A stretch of 64,000 bases of DNA. It comes from a bacterium. Lineage in GTDB: Bacteria > Planctomycetota > UBA1135 > UBA2386. Every line of letters begins with the position of its first letter. Within the stretch, counting starts at the first letter, position 1. Location: assembly GCA_030432695.1 (NCBI GenBank), contig JAUILN010000009.1, positions 434,001 to 498,000 on the forward strand, given 5' to 3'. Shown here piece by piece: positions 28,303-37,460 of this stretch. The notes under the pieces were generated by a model that searched no databases, was not told the origin of the DNA, and saw only the letters and a list, made by a program, of their open reading frames with translations. The translations under genes and the position numbers were made by a program.

Positions 28303-28866
28303 ATGGACTCCCGACCGATCACCCAGGCCCTGCGACGCGCCGCCGATGGCGAGCCCGGTGCGGACGACGCGCTCTGGAACCTTGTCTATCGGGACCTGCG
28401 CGAACTCGCTGCGTCCCGCGTCCGCGGTCTGCGGCCGGGGCAGACCCTGCACGCCACCGCCTTGGTGCACGAGGCCTGGATGCGGCTCAGTCGGGACGAC
28501 ACACCGGTCTGGGAGAACCGCGCGCAGTTCTTCGGCATCGCCGCGAGGTCGATGCGCAACATCCTGGTCGATCAGGCGCGCGCCCGGCAGAGCCTGAAGC
28601 GGGGTGGCGGCAGACCTGCCGGAGAACTGTCGACCGCGATCGTCGACGAGGTCGGTCTGTCCGACCTGGACCTGTTGGCCCTGGACGAGGCCCTCGACGC
28701 GCTGGCGGCCGAGTTCGACCGGCCGTCGCGGGCCGTGATGCTGCGCTTCTTCGGTGGTCTCGAGATCGCCGACATCGCCGGGATGCTGGAGGTCACCACG
28801 CGCACGGTGGAGCGGGATCTGAGCTTCGCGCGGGTGTGGCTGCGCCGCTACCTCGACCGGGCTTGA
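28303..28866 (+). CDS. ECF-family sigma factor (acidobacterial/planctomycetal type)
   Basis: 187 residues from ATG 28303. Region 2 is LRELAASRVRGLRPGQTLHA then TALVHEAWMRLSRDD, with FFGIAARSMRNILVDQARAR. Region 4 has SRAVMLRFFGGLEIADIAGM and the helix-turn-helix VTTRTVERDLSFARVWLRRY. It follows the kinase-WD40 gene, so gene order is kinase then sigma, opposite to the pair at 1084-4244. The kinase may phosphorylate it or act in the same pathway; that link is from context. Confidence 0.92.
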   Translation: MDSRPITQALRRAADGEPGADDALWNLVYRDLRELAASRVRGLRPGQTLHATALVHEAWMRLSRDDTPVWENRAQFFGIAARSMRNILVDQARARQSLKRGGGRPAGELSTAIVDEVGLSDLDLLALDEALDALAAEFDRPSRAVMLRFFGGLEIADIAGMLEVTTRTVERDLSFARVWLRRYLDRA

Positions 28867-29059
28867 CGCGCCGGCGCGCCGCCGGACGGCGCTGTCGCAC
28901 CGCGGCAGTTTTTGTCGCGAAGGCTGTCGGTCGCGGGCCGCGGATTCCGGGAGCAGGGTCGAGACGTCGGTGCTGGTCGGCCGCGAACGCCCTTCGAGGT
29001 GGTCCGTGGTCGGGTGCCCGGCGTCGCTCCACCCGATCCCGTTTCCCCAGCAGCCTTCC

Positions 29060-31318
29060 ATGCGCACGACCACACTTCTCCTGGCGGCGGCCTCCGCGAC
29101 CGTGTTCGCGGTTTCGATCTCTCCTCAGCAGCAGGGACCGCACCGGTCCAGCGACCCGCTCACCCTGCACGACGGCCAGCCCGGTGGCGGGGTCTTCGGC
29201 GAGTCCTTCTCGATCTCCGGCGACTCGGCCTGGCTTGGCGAGGCCGACGGCGAGCTCGTTGGCCTCGGCGACGGCTACAAGGCGTTCTTCGACGCCGAGG
29301 GCCTGCTGTTCATTCCGGCCCTGGGCGACGCGGTCCAGACCAACCAGGGGCTGCGGCTCACGCTGGAGTCGGTCCGCCGTGGGGCCCAGACGGTCTACAG
29401 CCATCCGGGAGGGCGACTGCCGGCGGTCTCCGGTCAGGAGGTGGTCTACGACCACGGTGGCATCAGCGAGCGCTACGAGGTCCGCCCCGAAGTGGTCGAG
29501 CAGAGCTTCGTGTTCCAGCGCGAGCCCGGTGCCGAGGGGGACCTGGTGGTCCGGCTGCGCGTCGAGACCCCGCTGACCGCGTCGACCGGACAGGGCCTGG
29601 AGCGGCTGGAGCTGCGGGCCGGCGACGTCGGTGGCGTCGACATCGGGAGGGTCCTCGGCATCGACGCGGACGGTCGCCGGGCGGGCGGCCACATGAACTA
29701 TTCCGGCACGCACCTGGAGCTGGTGCTGCCGCACGACTTCGTCGCGACCGCGGCCTATCCGCTGGTGCTCGATCCGCCGATCGGCGGCAATTGGACCGTC
29801 TCCGGTCCGAGCGGTGCCAGCGCGACCCATCGCAAGCCCGACGTCGCCTACCTCGCCACCAGGGACCGCTACATGGTGGTCTGGGAGATTGCGATGTCGG
29901 CGTCGGACACGGATCTCTTCGGAGTCCTGACGACTCCGTCGGGTGCCCGGCCCGTGCCGATCTTCCCGATCGACGTCTCGACCGCCACCGACGTGCGTGA
30001 GCCGGCGGTCGCGTCGGTCCGCATCGGCAGCAAGTTCGTCGTCGCTTACCAGCGTGGTGCGGTAGGCAGCCGCGACATCGTCGCCCGTTCCGTGGACGGC
30101 ACGACCGGCGCGGTGGCCTCGTTGCAGACCATCGCCGCGACCGGTGCCGACGAGTACGAGCCCGACATCGGTGGCGAGGCCACCACGGTCGATGACGAAC
30201 TGCCGATCGTCTGGGCCGACGCCAGCTCGGGCATCAGGTGGGCCGAGTGCACGATCAACGCCAGCGGCTCGATCACTCCGGTGCGCTTCAACCAGATCAG
30301 CAACACCCGAACGGCGCGGCGCCCGGCCATCACCCAGTCCGGCGGTTCGCAGGGGATCTACGCGGTGGCGTGGAGCGAGGGCAACAATCGCTTCTTCGGC
30401 GTGAAGTTCCTCGACCGCAACACGACCCAGCTGGGCCCGGAGTGCTTCTTCGACACGAATGGCAGGAACCCGCTGCACCTGAAGGTCGATGGCGATGGCA
30501 GCACGTTCGCGCTGACCTGCACCCTGCAGGAGGTCGCCGGCTCGAACGCGAGCTTCGACACGGTCTACATGAACATCCAGCCACCGGCCTCGACGTCGGG
30601 GTGCTTCACCGTCACCAGCTACCAGCTGATCGAGGCGCAGCGCGGCATCAGCACCACCGAGCCGGCGATCGCCAGCATCAATGGGCGGGCGATCGTGGCC
30701 CTCACCGAGCGCGTCGGCTCGGGGAGTGGCGCTCAGTACAAGGTCATCGGTAGCGCCCGCAACACCAACGGCTCGCTGCGCGACCAGTGGGTGGAGGTCG
30801 GTGACCCGGTCTCGATCTTCCCGCTGAACATCCACCAGCAGATCGCCGCGCGGCAGTCCGGCGGAACCGACTTCGACGATGCGTTGATCGTGTGGGCCAC
30901 CGCGGACACCTCCGGTCGATCGCGCGTCCGCGCCCGGTTCTACACGGACCTCACGGTGCGCGGCTCGGTCAGTCAGACCAGTCCCGGCTGCGGCCGCCTG
31001 ACCCTCACGCACACCGGTGGTCAGCCGATCGTCGCCTCGTCGGTGGGCTTTCAGCTGAGCACCGTGACCGGTGCCGGCCAGATCTGGTTCGGCCTGCCGG
31101 CGAACCTGCCGCTCTGCTCGGCTTGCGTCCTCGGCGCCGACCCGCTGGTGGTGTTCCCCGGGAGCAGCCTCACCGGGATCCCGATCCCGCCGGACGCCAA
31201 CCTGATCGGCAGTTCCGTCCATATCCAGGGCGGTGACCTGTTCTCCTCCGGCGGTTGCCCGGCGCCACTTGCGGTCCGGCTCAGCAACACGCTGCGGCTG
31301 ACGATCGGCAGCTGGTGA
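29060..31318 (+). CDS. secreted protein with planctomycete-type C-terminal tail
   Basis: 752 residues from ATG 29060; upstream in-frame codons are unlike the family. A signal peptide (LLLAAASATVFAVS) is followed by a beta-rich body with repeats of the form VAYLATRDRYMVVWEIAMSA and TDFDDALIVWATADTSGRSR, which resemble a beta-propeller. The last about 110 residues form a Cys-bearing beta tail (TSPGCGRLTLTHTGG to FSSGGCPAPLAV). That tail resembles the one at the end of the repeat protein at 4395-7535. The function is unknown. It is probably transcribed independently, 193 bp after the sigma gene. Confidence 0.8.
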   Translation: MRTTTLLLAAASATVFAVSISPQQQGPHRSSDPLTLHDGQPGGGVFGESFSISGDSAWLGEADGELVGLGDGYKAFFDAEGLLFIPALGDAVQTNQGLRLTLESVRRGAQTVYSHPGGRLPAVSGQEVVYDHGGISERYEVRPEVVEQSFVFQREPGAEGDLVVRLRVETPLTASTGQGLERLELRAGDVGGVDIGRVLGIDADGRRAGGHMNYSGTHLELVLPHDFVATAAYPLVLDPPIGGNWTVSGPSGASATHRKPDVAYLATRDRYMVVWEIAMSASDTDLFGVLTTPSGARPVPIFPIDVSTATDVREPAVASVRIGSKFVVAYQRGAVGSRDIVARSVDGTTGAVASLQTIAATGADEYEPDIGGEATTVDDELPIVWADASSGIRWAECTINASGSITPVRFNQISNTRTARRPAITQSGGSQGIYAVAWSEGNNRFFGVKFLDRNTTQLGPECFFDTNGRNPLHLKVDGDGSTFALTCTLQEVAGSNASFDTVYMNIQPPASTSGCFTVTSYQLIEAQRGISTTEPAIASINGRAIVALTERVGSGSGAQYKVIGSARNTNGSLRDQWVEVGDPVSIFPLNIHQQIAARQSGGTDFDDALIVWATADTSGRSRVRARFYTDLTVRGSVSQTSPGCGRLTLTHTGGQPIVASSVGFQLSTVTGAGQIWFGLPANLPLCSACVLGADPLVVFPGSSLTGIPIPPDANLIGSSVHIQGGDLFSSGGCPAPLAVRLSNTLRLTIGSW

Positions 31319-31371
31319 GTTCCGCGTGAGCTTCGCGACCTCGTAGGCGCGGCGGAGTACCCTTCGCGCGC

Positions 31372-33234
31372 ATGCGAGAACGATGGCCCATGTTGGCGAG
31401 CGCGTGGCTGATCACGCTGGCTTGCCCCGCGCAGGAGAACGCCGTCGAGCCCGCCGTGCAGACGGCGTTCTCGAGCGCGTGGGAGCGCCTGCCAAGGGCG
31501 CTCCGCGAGGTCGTCGATGGAATCGGGTTGGCGCGCGCCGAGTGTCTCGACGTGCCGGGAGAGGCTCCGCTCGAGTACCGACTCGCCGGCCGCGCGGCGC
31601 ACGCGGTCTACGACATCCTCCGTCACCGCATCGTGGTCTTCGACGCTGGCGTGAGCGGCACGCCGCGCTGGTCGGAACCCGCTCCCGAGCCGATGGCGCT
31701 CGCGGCGTTCCTGTCGCGGATGGCAGATCTGCTCGGCGTGCCGGCTCCGGTGACCGAGGAGACGCTCGGCGCGGCGTGGCAGGCCTTCGTGGCGCGCGCC
31801 CAGGCCTGGCCGGAGTGGCGTGCTGAGCCGGACGACCCGTCGACGGTTCCTCTGGGCGACCCGCGCTGGCTGGAGCAGTTCCTGGCGGCTGCGGTGGAGC
31901 GCAGTCTGGAAGGGCGGCCGCCGCTGGAAGACCTGTTGCTCCACGAGCTGGCCCACGCGGTGCAGCTCGCGCCGCGCGACGAGAGCGAGCGGATGCGGGC
32001 CTGGGGCACGGTGTCGGGCTGGGTCGAGACGGCCGAGGGCGAAGCCGCAGACGGCTACGTCGCCGGAGCCCATCGCATCGAGACGCCGATGGTCCTGCTG
32101 CGGCTGTTGTTCGGCGACGACCGGGCGGCGGGCGACTTCGCGCCGGCGCCCGCCGCGCGCTTCGCGACCTGCTACGCCCGCTCCGATCTACGCGAGGACT
32201 ACGCGGAGACGGTGCGGCTGTTGGCCACCCGGCCCGCCGAGCTGGCTGCGCGCGCGCCGACCAAGTTCCTGGTCGCGAACACCATCGGTCGCGGTGCGTC
32301 TGCCGACCGACGCGCTGCGCGGACGCTGTGGATCGACGCCGCGCGGACGCTCGAGTGGCAGCGCCAGCTCCGGCCCGGCATCGAGCACCTGCTCGGTCGC
32401 GGCGACGGACCCGCCATCGATCCCGAGCTGGCCGCGGCGGTGCTGCGCGCCCATCGGCCGCTGGTCGAGGCGCTGGCTTCGGAACTCGGAGCGCTCCCCC
32501 AACCCGCGGCTCTGCCCGGTGACCTGCCGGCCGGGCTCGGCGGAGCGCAGGCCATCGAGCGCTTCGTGTTCGAGGTCGGCGGCCGGCGGGCGATGGTCGA
32601 TCCCGGGGCGGCCGAGCGGTGGATCGTGACGGCCCTGGAGCAGTCGTTCGAGCTGATCGACTACGAGCTCGGTTTCGAAGCGCTGTGGGCACGGGACCGC
32701 GTCGAGTTGCGTCGCTACGTCGTCGACGAGCTCGAGCCGACCCTCGACCCGTGGCGCCGCTGGCAGGTGTTCCGCTTCGCGTGGGCCGACGCGCAGCGGG
32801 TGTTCTCGAGTGCCGAGCGCGCGGCGCTGGCCAGCCGCGAGGCGCGGTTCCTCGAGGCGGCCGGTCGACCGCGGCTGGCCGAGGCCGTGCGGGTCGAGGC
32901 CGGCATGCCGTCGTCCGCGGATCCGGGTGGCTCGCCCGTCGACGCCGACGCGGTCGAGCTCGGCGCGGCGCGGGCCCGGCGCCGGCTACGGGATTCCAGG
33001 CCGGTGCGGCCGGTGGAAGTGCTCGCCGAGATCCCAGGACCTGCCTACGGTGCCTGCGCGCGGGTCCGGCTCGCGGTGCAGATGGCCCAGGAACGGCCCG
33101 ATACCGCCGAGGTGTGGTGGATTGCGGCGCGGACCTCCGCCGACGAGGTCGGCTGGGCACCGCTGCACGCCAGTCTCCGCGGACTGGTCGAGGACGCCCT
33201 GAAGCTCGCGCCGCCCGGGGGCGATCGCCGATAG
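31372..33234 (+). CDS. secreted protein with HExxH motif, unknown family
   Basis: 620 residues with a signal peptide (MLASAWLITLACPAQ). A candidate zinc-metalloprotease motif is in LLLHELAHAVQLAPRDE (HELAH), with Glu-rich surroundings; a third metal ligand is not certain, so activity is a prediction. The C-terminal half is helical with many Arg and Glu (YVVDELEPTLDPWRRW). It stops 7 bp before the papain-like gene, so the two are probably one operon. Confidence 0.75.
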   Translation: MRERWPMLASAWLITLACPAQENAVEPAVQTAFSSAWERLPRALREVVDGIGLARAECLDVPGEAPLEYRLAGRAAHAVYDILRHRIVVFDAGVSGTPRWSEPAPEPMALAAFLSRMADLLGVPAPVTEETLGAAWQAFVARAQAWPEWRAEPDDPSTVPLGDPRWLEQFLAAAVERSLEGRPPLEDLLLHELAHAVQLAPRDESERMRAWGTVSGWVETAEGEAADGYVAGAHRIETPMVLLRLLFGDDRAAGDFAPAPAARFATCYARSDLREDYAETVRLLATRPAELAARAPTKFLVANTIGRGASADRRAARTLWIDAARTLEWQRQLRPGIEHLLGRGDGPAIDPELAAAVLRAHRPLVEALASELGALPQPAALPGDLPAGLGGAQAIERFVFEVGGRRAMVDPGAAERWIVTALEQSFELIDYELGFEALWARDRVELRRYVVDELEPTLDPWRRWQVFRFAWADAQRVFSSAERAALASREARFLEAAGRPRLAEAVRVEAGMPSSADPGGSPVDADAVELGAARARRRLRDSRPVRPVEVLAEIPGPAYGACARVRLAVQMAQERPDTAEVWWIAARTSADEVGWAPLHASLRGLVEDALKLAPPGGDRR

Positions 33235-33241
33235 TCGGGTG

Positions 33242-34648
33242 ATGCGTCCCGCTCTCCTCGGTTGCGCCCTGGCCATCCTCGGTCTCGCCGCGCGGACCCC
33301 GTCCCAGGTCGATCATCGGATCTCGCAGTCGCCGGTGAAGAACCAGCAGGGCCGCGGCACCTGCGCGGCCTTCGCGATCTGCGGCGCGCTCGAGACCTTC
33401 CCGGGGATCCCGACCGATCTCAGCGAGCAGCTGCTGTTCGCGCGGGTCAAGCTGCACCAGCAGGACGTCGACCGCTGGTTGCGCGCGCTGGCGAAGCCGA
33501 CGTCGCTGAAGGAGGGCGATCTCCTCGACGTCTACACGCCGCTGTTCTCGCTGGTCGGCACCTGCCACGAGGCCTTCCTGCCCTACCACCCGGTGCCGGG
33601 CGAGCCGGGCCCCGACGTGCCGGAGGAGATCCGCCAGTTCCTGGAGATCGCGACGATGACGCCGGCGGCGGTGCAGAAGGTGCGCGAGGCCTTCGGCAAG
33701 TACGGGTTCGACGACCTCGACGCCGAGATCATCGACCAGGAGGAGTGCCGGGGAGTGGATCGGTTGCGTCAGGCCTTCGACGCCGGCGCGCTGGCGATCC
33801 CGGCCGGCTACTTGGTCCTGCCGTCGGCGTGGTCCGATCTCGACCGGCTCGGTCTGCACCTCGGCGACGGCAAGCGGATCGTGGTCCACCCCGGGATGAT
33901 GGAGACCTTCGCGCGCCAGGACTCCGACGTCTGGCTGACCTACACCGCTGCGCAGATCGAGATGGCCAAGGCCGGCGAGCAGTTCGTCGAGGCGCTTGCG
34001 TCGGGGGCGTGGAAGTCGCGGCCGCTCGTACCGCTGAAGGAGTACGGCGGCCACGCGGTGCTGCTGGTCGGCTACGACGACCGTGGCTTCCTGGCCAAGA
34101 ACTCCTGGGGCACCGACTGGGGCGACGGCGGCTACTTCCGGATCTCGTACGACTACCACCGGCTGTACTCGCGCCAGGCGCTGATCCTCGAGCGGGCGCG
34201 GATCCGCCTGCCGCGGCTCTCGCCGTTCGAGAACCGACCGGCGATCGAGCAGGGGCGCTTCCGATTGAAGATCCAGCCGATCGGCCAGGGCGACGACGCC
34301 GCGTGGCAACTGTCGACCTGGATGCTCGAGCCGCGCGATGCGAACGTCGAGATCGTGGAATATGCGGCGGAGGTGCCCGGCGAGAACGGCGCGTGGCGGC
34401 GGGTCTGCTCGCGGGCCGTCGCGGCGGGACCGGTCGACGAACGACGCGGCATGCCGCTCGTGATCGCCGGTGAAGAGCACGCTGCGCTGCGCGCCGCGCG
34501 CGACGTCCGCTTCGTGGTCCGCTACGGCGTGCTGCCGTTCGGCGACCCGTCGAAGCCGGAGGAGGCGCGCTGGCTGCGAACCCACATCTTCCCGATCGGC
34601 GGGCCGCCCTCGATGGTGACGTGTCGGGACCTCGATCCCCTACCGTGA
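33242..34648 (+). CDS. secreted papain-like (C1) cysteine protease
   Basis: 468 residues from ATG 33242; the preceding GTG at 33239 is in frame and would add one residue. It has a signal peptide (LLGCALAILGLAA). The core has oxyanion Gln36 in NQQGRGTCAAF with nucleophile Cys41. This motif is unusual because it lacks the second cysteine and the Trp of classical papains (CGSCW). Catalytic His is in GGHAVLLVGYD and Asn in AKNSWGTDWGDGGY. No pro-region like eukaryotic papains is visible. It probably cleaves exported or external proteins. It is downstream of the HExxH gene by 7 bp. Confidence 0.87.
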   Translation: MRPALLGCALAILGLAARTPSQVDHRISQSPVKNQQGRGTCAAFAICGALETFPGIPTDLSEQLLFARVKLHQQDVDRWLRALAKPTSLKEGDLLDVYTPLFSLVGTCHEAFLPYHPVPGEPGPDVPEEIRQFLEIATMTPAAVQKVREAFGKYGFDDLDAEIIDQEECRGVDRLRQAFDAGALAIPAGYLVLPSAWSDLDRLGLHLGDGKRIVVHPGMMETFARQDSDVWLTYTAAQIEMAKAGEQFVEALASGAWKSRPLVPLKEYGGHAVLLVGYDDRGFLAKNSWGTDWGDGGYFRISYDYHRLYSRQALILERARIRLPRLSPFENRPAIEQGRFRLKIQPIGQGDDAAWQLSTWMLEPRDANVEIVEYAAEVPGENGAWRRVCSRAVAAGPVDERRGMPLVIAGEEHAALRAARDVRFVVRYGVLPFGDPSKPEEARWLRTHIFPIGGPPSMVTCRDLDPLP

Positions 34649-34923
34649 GTCGGCTCGCCCGGCCCACCACGGTGAGGTGCGGGCGGAATGTGCAATGGGG
34701 GCGGGGACGGCGCCTCGGTCGGCGCGTCCTAAGGCAGAACGGCTTCGTCTGCGGCCTCCCAGGCTCGTCGGTTCGTTGGTGGATCGCAACTGCCGCGCCG
34801 GCCCCGTAGGCGGTCTCGGACGCCACGCGAGAGCTGGCGGCGGCTCGGCTCCTGACCCACGGGCCCACGCGGTACCTGGCTTGCTCCGGTCGTCGACTCC
34901 AACGACCGAACGAGAGCCGAGCG
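34649..34923. other. 275-bp intergenic gap before catalase
   Basis: It is GC-rich, with no tRNA, hairpin with T-run or recognisable promoter. It likely contains the catalase promoter, but no consensus is visible. Confidence 0.4.
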
Positions 34924-36384
34924 ATGACCCGAGACCCTTCCAAGGACCGTCCCCACACCACCACCGATGGCGGAGCTGCCGCGCCGAGCGACGAACACTC
35001 GCTCAGCGTGGGCCGTGATGGTCCGCTCGTCCTGCACGACCACTACCTGATCGAGCAGATGGCGAAATTCAATCGGGAGCGGATCCCGGAGCGACAGCCG
35101 CACGCGAAGGGCAGCGGCGCGTTCGGTCACTTCGAGGTGACCCATGACATCACGGCCTACACCAAGGCGGTCGTGTTCCAGCCCGGCACCAAGACCGACG
35201 TGCTGGCGCGCTTTTCCTCGGTCGCGGGTGAGCGTGGTAGCCCCGACACCTGGCGCGACCCCCGCGGCTTCGCGCTGAAGTTCTATACCGACGTCGGCAA
35301 CTACGACATGGTCGGTAACAACACGCCGGTGTTCTTCATCCGTGATCCGATGAAGTTCCAGCACTTCATCCGCTCGCAGAAGCGCCGTGCCGACAACGGA
35401 CTCCGCGACCACGACATGCAGTGGGACTTCTGGACGCTGTCGCCAGAGTCCGCGCACCAAGTGACCTGGCTCATGGGGGACCGCGGGATCCCACGCACCT
35501 GGCGCCATATGAACGGCTACTCGAGCCACACCTATATGTGGGTCAATGCGGGCGGCGAGAAGTTCTGGGTGAAGTACCACTTCAAGACCGACCAGGGCGT
35601 CGAGTTCTACACCCAGGACGAGGCCGACCGGATGGCCGGGAAGGACGGAGACTGCCACCGCCGCGACCTGTTCGAGTCGATCGCCGAGGGTGACCATCCT
35701 TCTTGGACCCTGAAGGTCCAGGTGATGCCGTTCGAGGAGGCCAGGACCTACCGCTTCAATCCGTTCGACCTGACCAAGGTCTGGCCGCACGGCGACTACC
35801 CGCTGATCGACGTCGGCAAGCTGGTGCTCGACCGCAACCCCACTGACTTCCACACCGAGATCGAGCAGGCGGCGTTCGAGCCGAACAGCTTGATCCCGGG
35901 CATCGGGCTCAGCCCCGACAAGATGCTGCTGGCGCGCGGCTTCGCCTACTCCGATGCGCACCGCGCGCGGCTGGGCGTCAACTACAAGCAGATCCCGGTG
36001 AACCGGCCGCGCTGCGAGGTGCACTCCTACAGCAAGGACGGCGCGATGCGCGTGCAGAACGTCTCGGACCCGGTCTACGCGCCGAACAGCAAGGGTGGCC
36101 CGGCGGCGGATCCTTCGCTGAGCGACGAGGCCGGGCTGTGGCATGCAGACGGCGACATGGTGCGGGCCGCGTACACGCTGCGGAAGGACGACGACGATTG
36201 GGGGCAGGCGGGGACGCTGGTCCGCGAGGTCATGGACGACGCAGCACGCGATCGGCTGGTCGACAACGTCGTGGGCCACCTCGCGGACGGCGTGCGGGAG
36301 CCGGTGCTCTCGCGGGCGTTCGAGTACTGGGACAAGATCGACGCCGACATCGGGGCGCGGATCCGCAAGCAGATGCGGGGCTGA
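34924..36384 (+). CDS. katA: monofunctional haem catalase (clade 3-like)
   Basis: 486 residues, the small-subunit catalase length. It dismutates hydrogen peroxide to water and oxygen with haem. Visible motifs are AKGSGAFGHFEVTHDI with the catalytic His, FSSVAGERGSPDTWRDPRGF, GNNTPVFFIRDPMKFQHFI with the distal Asn, and the haem Tyr region RGFAYSDAHRARLGVNY. No signal peptide is seen, so it is cytoplasmic. It ends 9 bp from a convergent zinc-ribbon gene. Confidence 0.95.
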   Translation: MTRDPSKDRPHTTTDGGAAAPSDEHSLSVGRDGPLVLHDHYLIEQMAKFNRERIPERQPHAKGSGAFGHFEVTHDITAYTKAVVFQPGTKTDVLARFSSVAGERGSPDTWRDPRGFALKFYTDVGNYDMVGNNTPVFFIRDPMKFQHFIRSQKRRADNGLRDHDMQWDFWTLSPESAHQVTWLMGDRGIPRTWRHMNGYSSHTYMWVNAGGEKFWVKYHFKTDQGVEFYTQDEADRMAGKDGDCHRRDLFESIAEGDHPSWTLKVQVMPFEEARTYRFNPFDLTKVWPHGDYPLIDVGKLVLDRNPTDFHTEIEQAAFEPNSLIPGIGLSPDKMLLARGFAYSDAHRARLGVNYKQIPVNRPRCEVHSYSKDGAMRVQNVSDPVYAPNSKGGPAADPSLSDEAGLWHADGDMVRAAYTLRKDDDDWGQAGTLVREVMDDAARDRLVDNVVGHLADGVREPVLSRAFEYWDKIDADIGARIRKQMRG

Positions 36385-36393
36385 CTCCGCGCG

Positions 36394-37284
36394 TCAGAAT
36401 AGGTTCCGGCCGAACAGGTTGCCCAGGAAGGTGACCACGCCGTCGAGCAGGTCGTCGCCACGGGACCGGGGCCTCGCGCGGCCCTGGAGCGAGGTCGGCA
36501 ACGGTGCCACGCGCTGCGCGTCGATGCGGGCCTGGCGCGCCGCGGAGATCGCCTGGCGGTCCTGTTCGCGGATGCGCGCCCGCTGCATGCCGCCGGCGTC
36601 GACGAACTCCATCACCCGCTCCAGCTCGTCGGCGTCGAACCAGAAGCCGTGGCCCTTGCACCAGTCGAGGATCACGCCGGAGTGGTTCGCGAAGTTCTTG
36701 CGGTGCATGCGCTCGCCGCAGACCGGGCACGGCAGGTAGGCGACGGTCTCGGGCCTCAGCCGCGGACTACCGGTTTCCCGTTGCGCGCCGGGGATCGGTG
36801 GCGGGGCGTGGCGCTCGCGCTTGTGGACCAGGTTCTCGAACGAGTGCTCGTCGATCCACAGGCCCGCGCAGTGACCACACTCGACGAGGCGGCCGCTGCG
36901 GGTGTTGGTGGCGCCGACCTCGCGCAGCGGGTTCTGGCAGCGGGGGCAGTCCCAGTTCACCAGCGCGTGAGGCACTGCGGTCCGCTCGATCCCGCCACCG
37001 CAGGCACCGCAGAACTTCGCGCCGACCACCGTGCGTGCCAGGCAGTGTGGGCAGACGTCGCCCAGGCCGCGTTGGCCGAGGGTCACGCCGCTGCCGCAGA
37101 AGCCGCACTCGGTCGATCCGCTCGGCAGGCCGGCGCCGCACGACGAGCAGTGCAGGGTCGCGACCTCGCCGCCGTCGGCCTCGGGGACCTCCAGCACGGT
37201 GCCGCAGGCGCAGCGCAGGCGCATGCCGGCGGGGTGGGTCCCGGCGTCGTACGGGCGATGGCAGTCCTTGCAGGCGATCAGCAT
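36394..37284 (-). CDS. multi zinc-ribbon protein (TFIIB-type)
   Basis: 296 residues with a series of Cys-x2-Cys pairs: IACKDCHRPYD with LRCACG, LHCSSCGAG with ECGFCGSG, CPHCLART with KFCGACGGG, WDCPRCQNP with VECGHCAGLWID, and LPCPVCGER. The last unit, with HSGVILDWCKGHGFWFDADEL, matches the TFIIB-like zinc-finger family of bacterial proteins. It likely binds zinc and mediates protein or nucleic-acid contacts. Function is not established. A basic, disordered tail ends the protein. Confidence 0.85.
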   Translation of the reverse strand: MLIACKDCHRPYDAGTHPAGMRLRCACGTVLEVPEADGGEVATLHCSSCGAGLPSGSTECGFCGSGVTLGQRGLGDVCPHCLARTVVGAKFCGACGGGIERTAVPHALVNWDCPRCQNPLREVGATNTRSGRLVECGHCAGLWIDEHSFENLVHKRERHAPPPIPGAQRETGSPRLRPETVAYLPCPVCGERMHRKNFANHSGVILDWCKGHGFWFDADELERVMEFVDAGGMQRARIREQDRQAISAARQARIDAQRVAPLPTSLQGRARPRSRGDDLLDGVVTFLGNLFGRNLF

Positions 37285-37460
37285 GGTGGGTCTTCGGATG
37301 GTATCGGCCGAGGCGGGGGCGAGGCCTGATGCTCCGGCTTCGCGTCACGCCGGCGAAACGGCGATCGGGCGCGAGGGTGGCCGGAGTGGGGCGCGTCGCG
37401 GCGGCATGGGCATTGCCTCGGGAGGGGCCGCCTGTTCACGCAAACCCCGACGAGACGACC

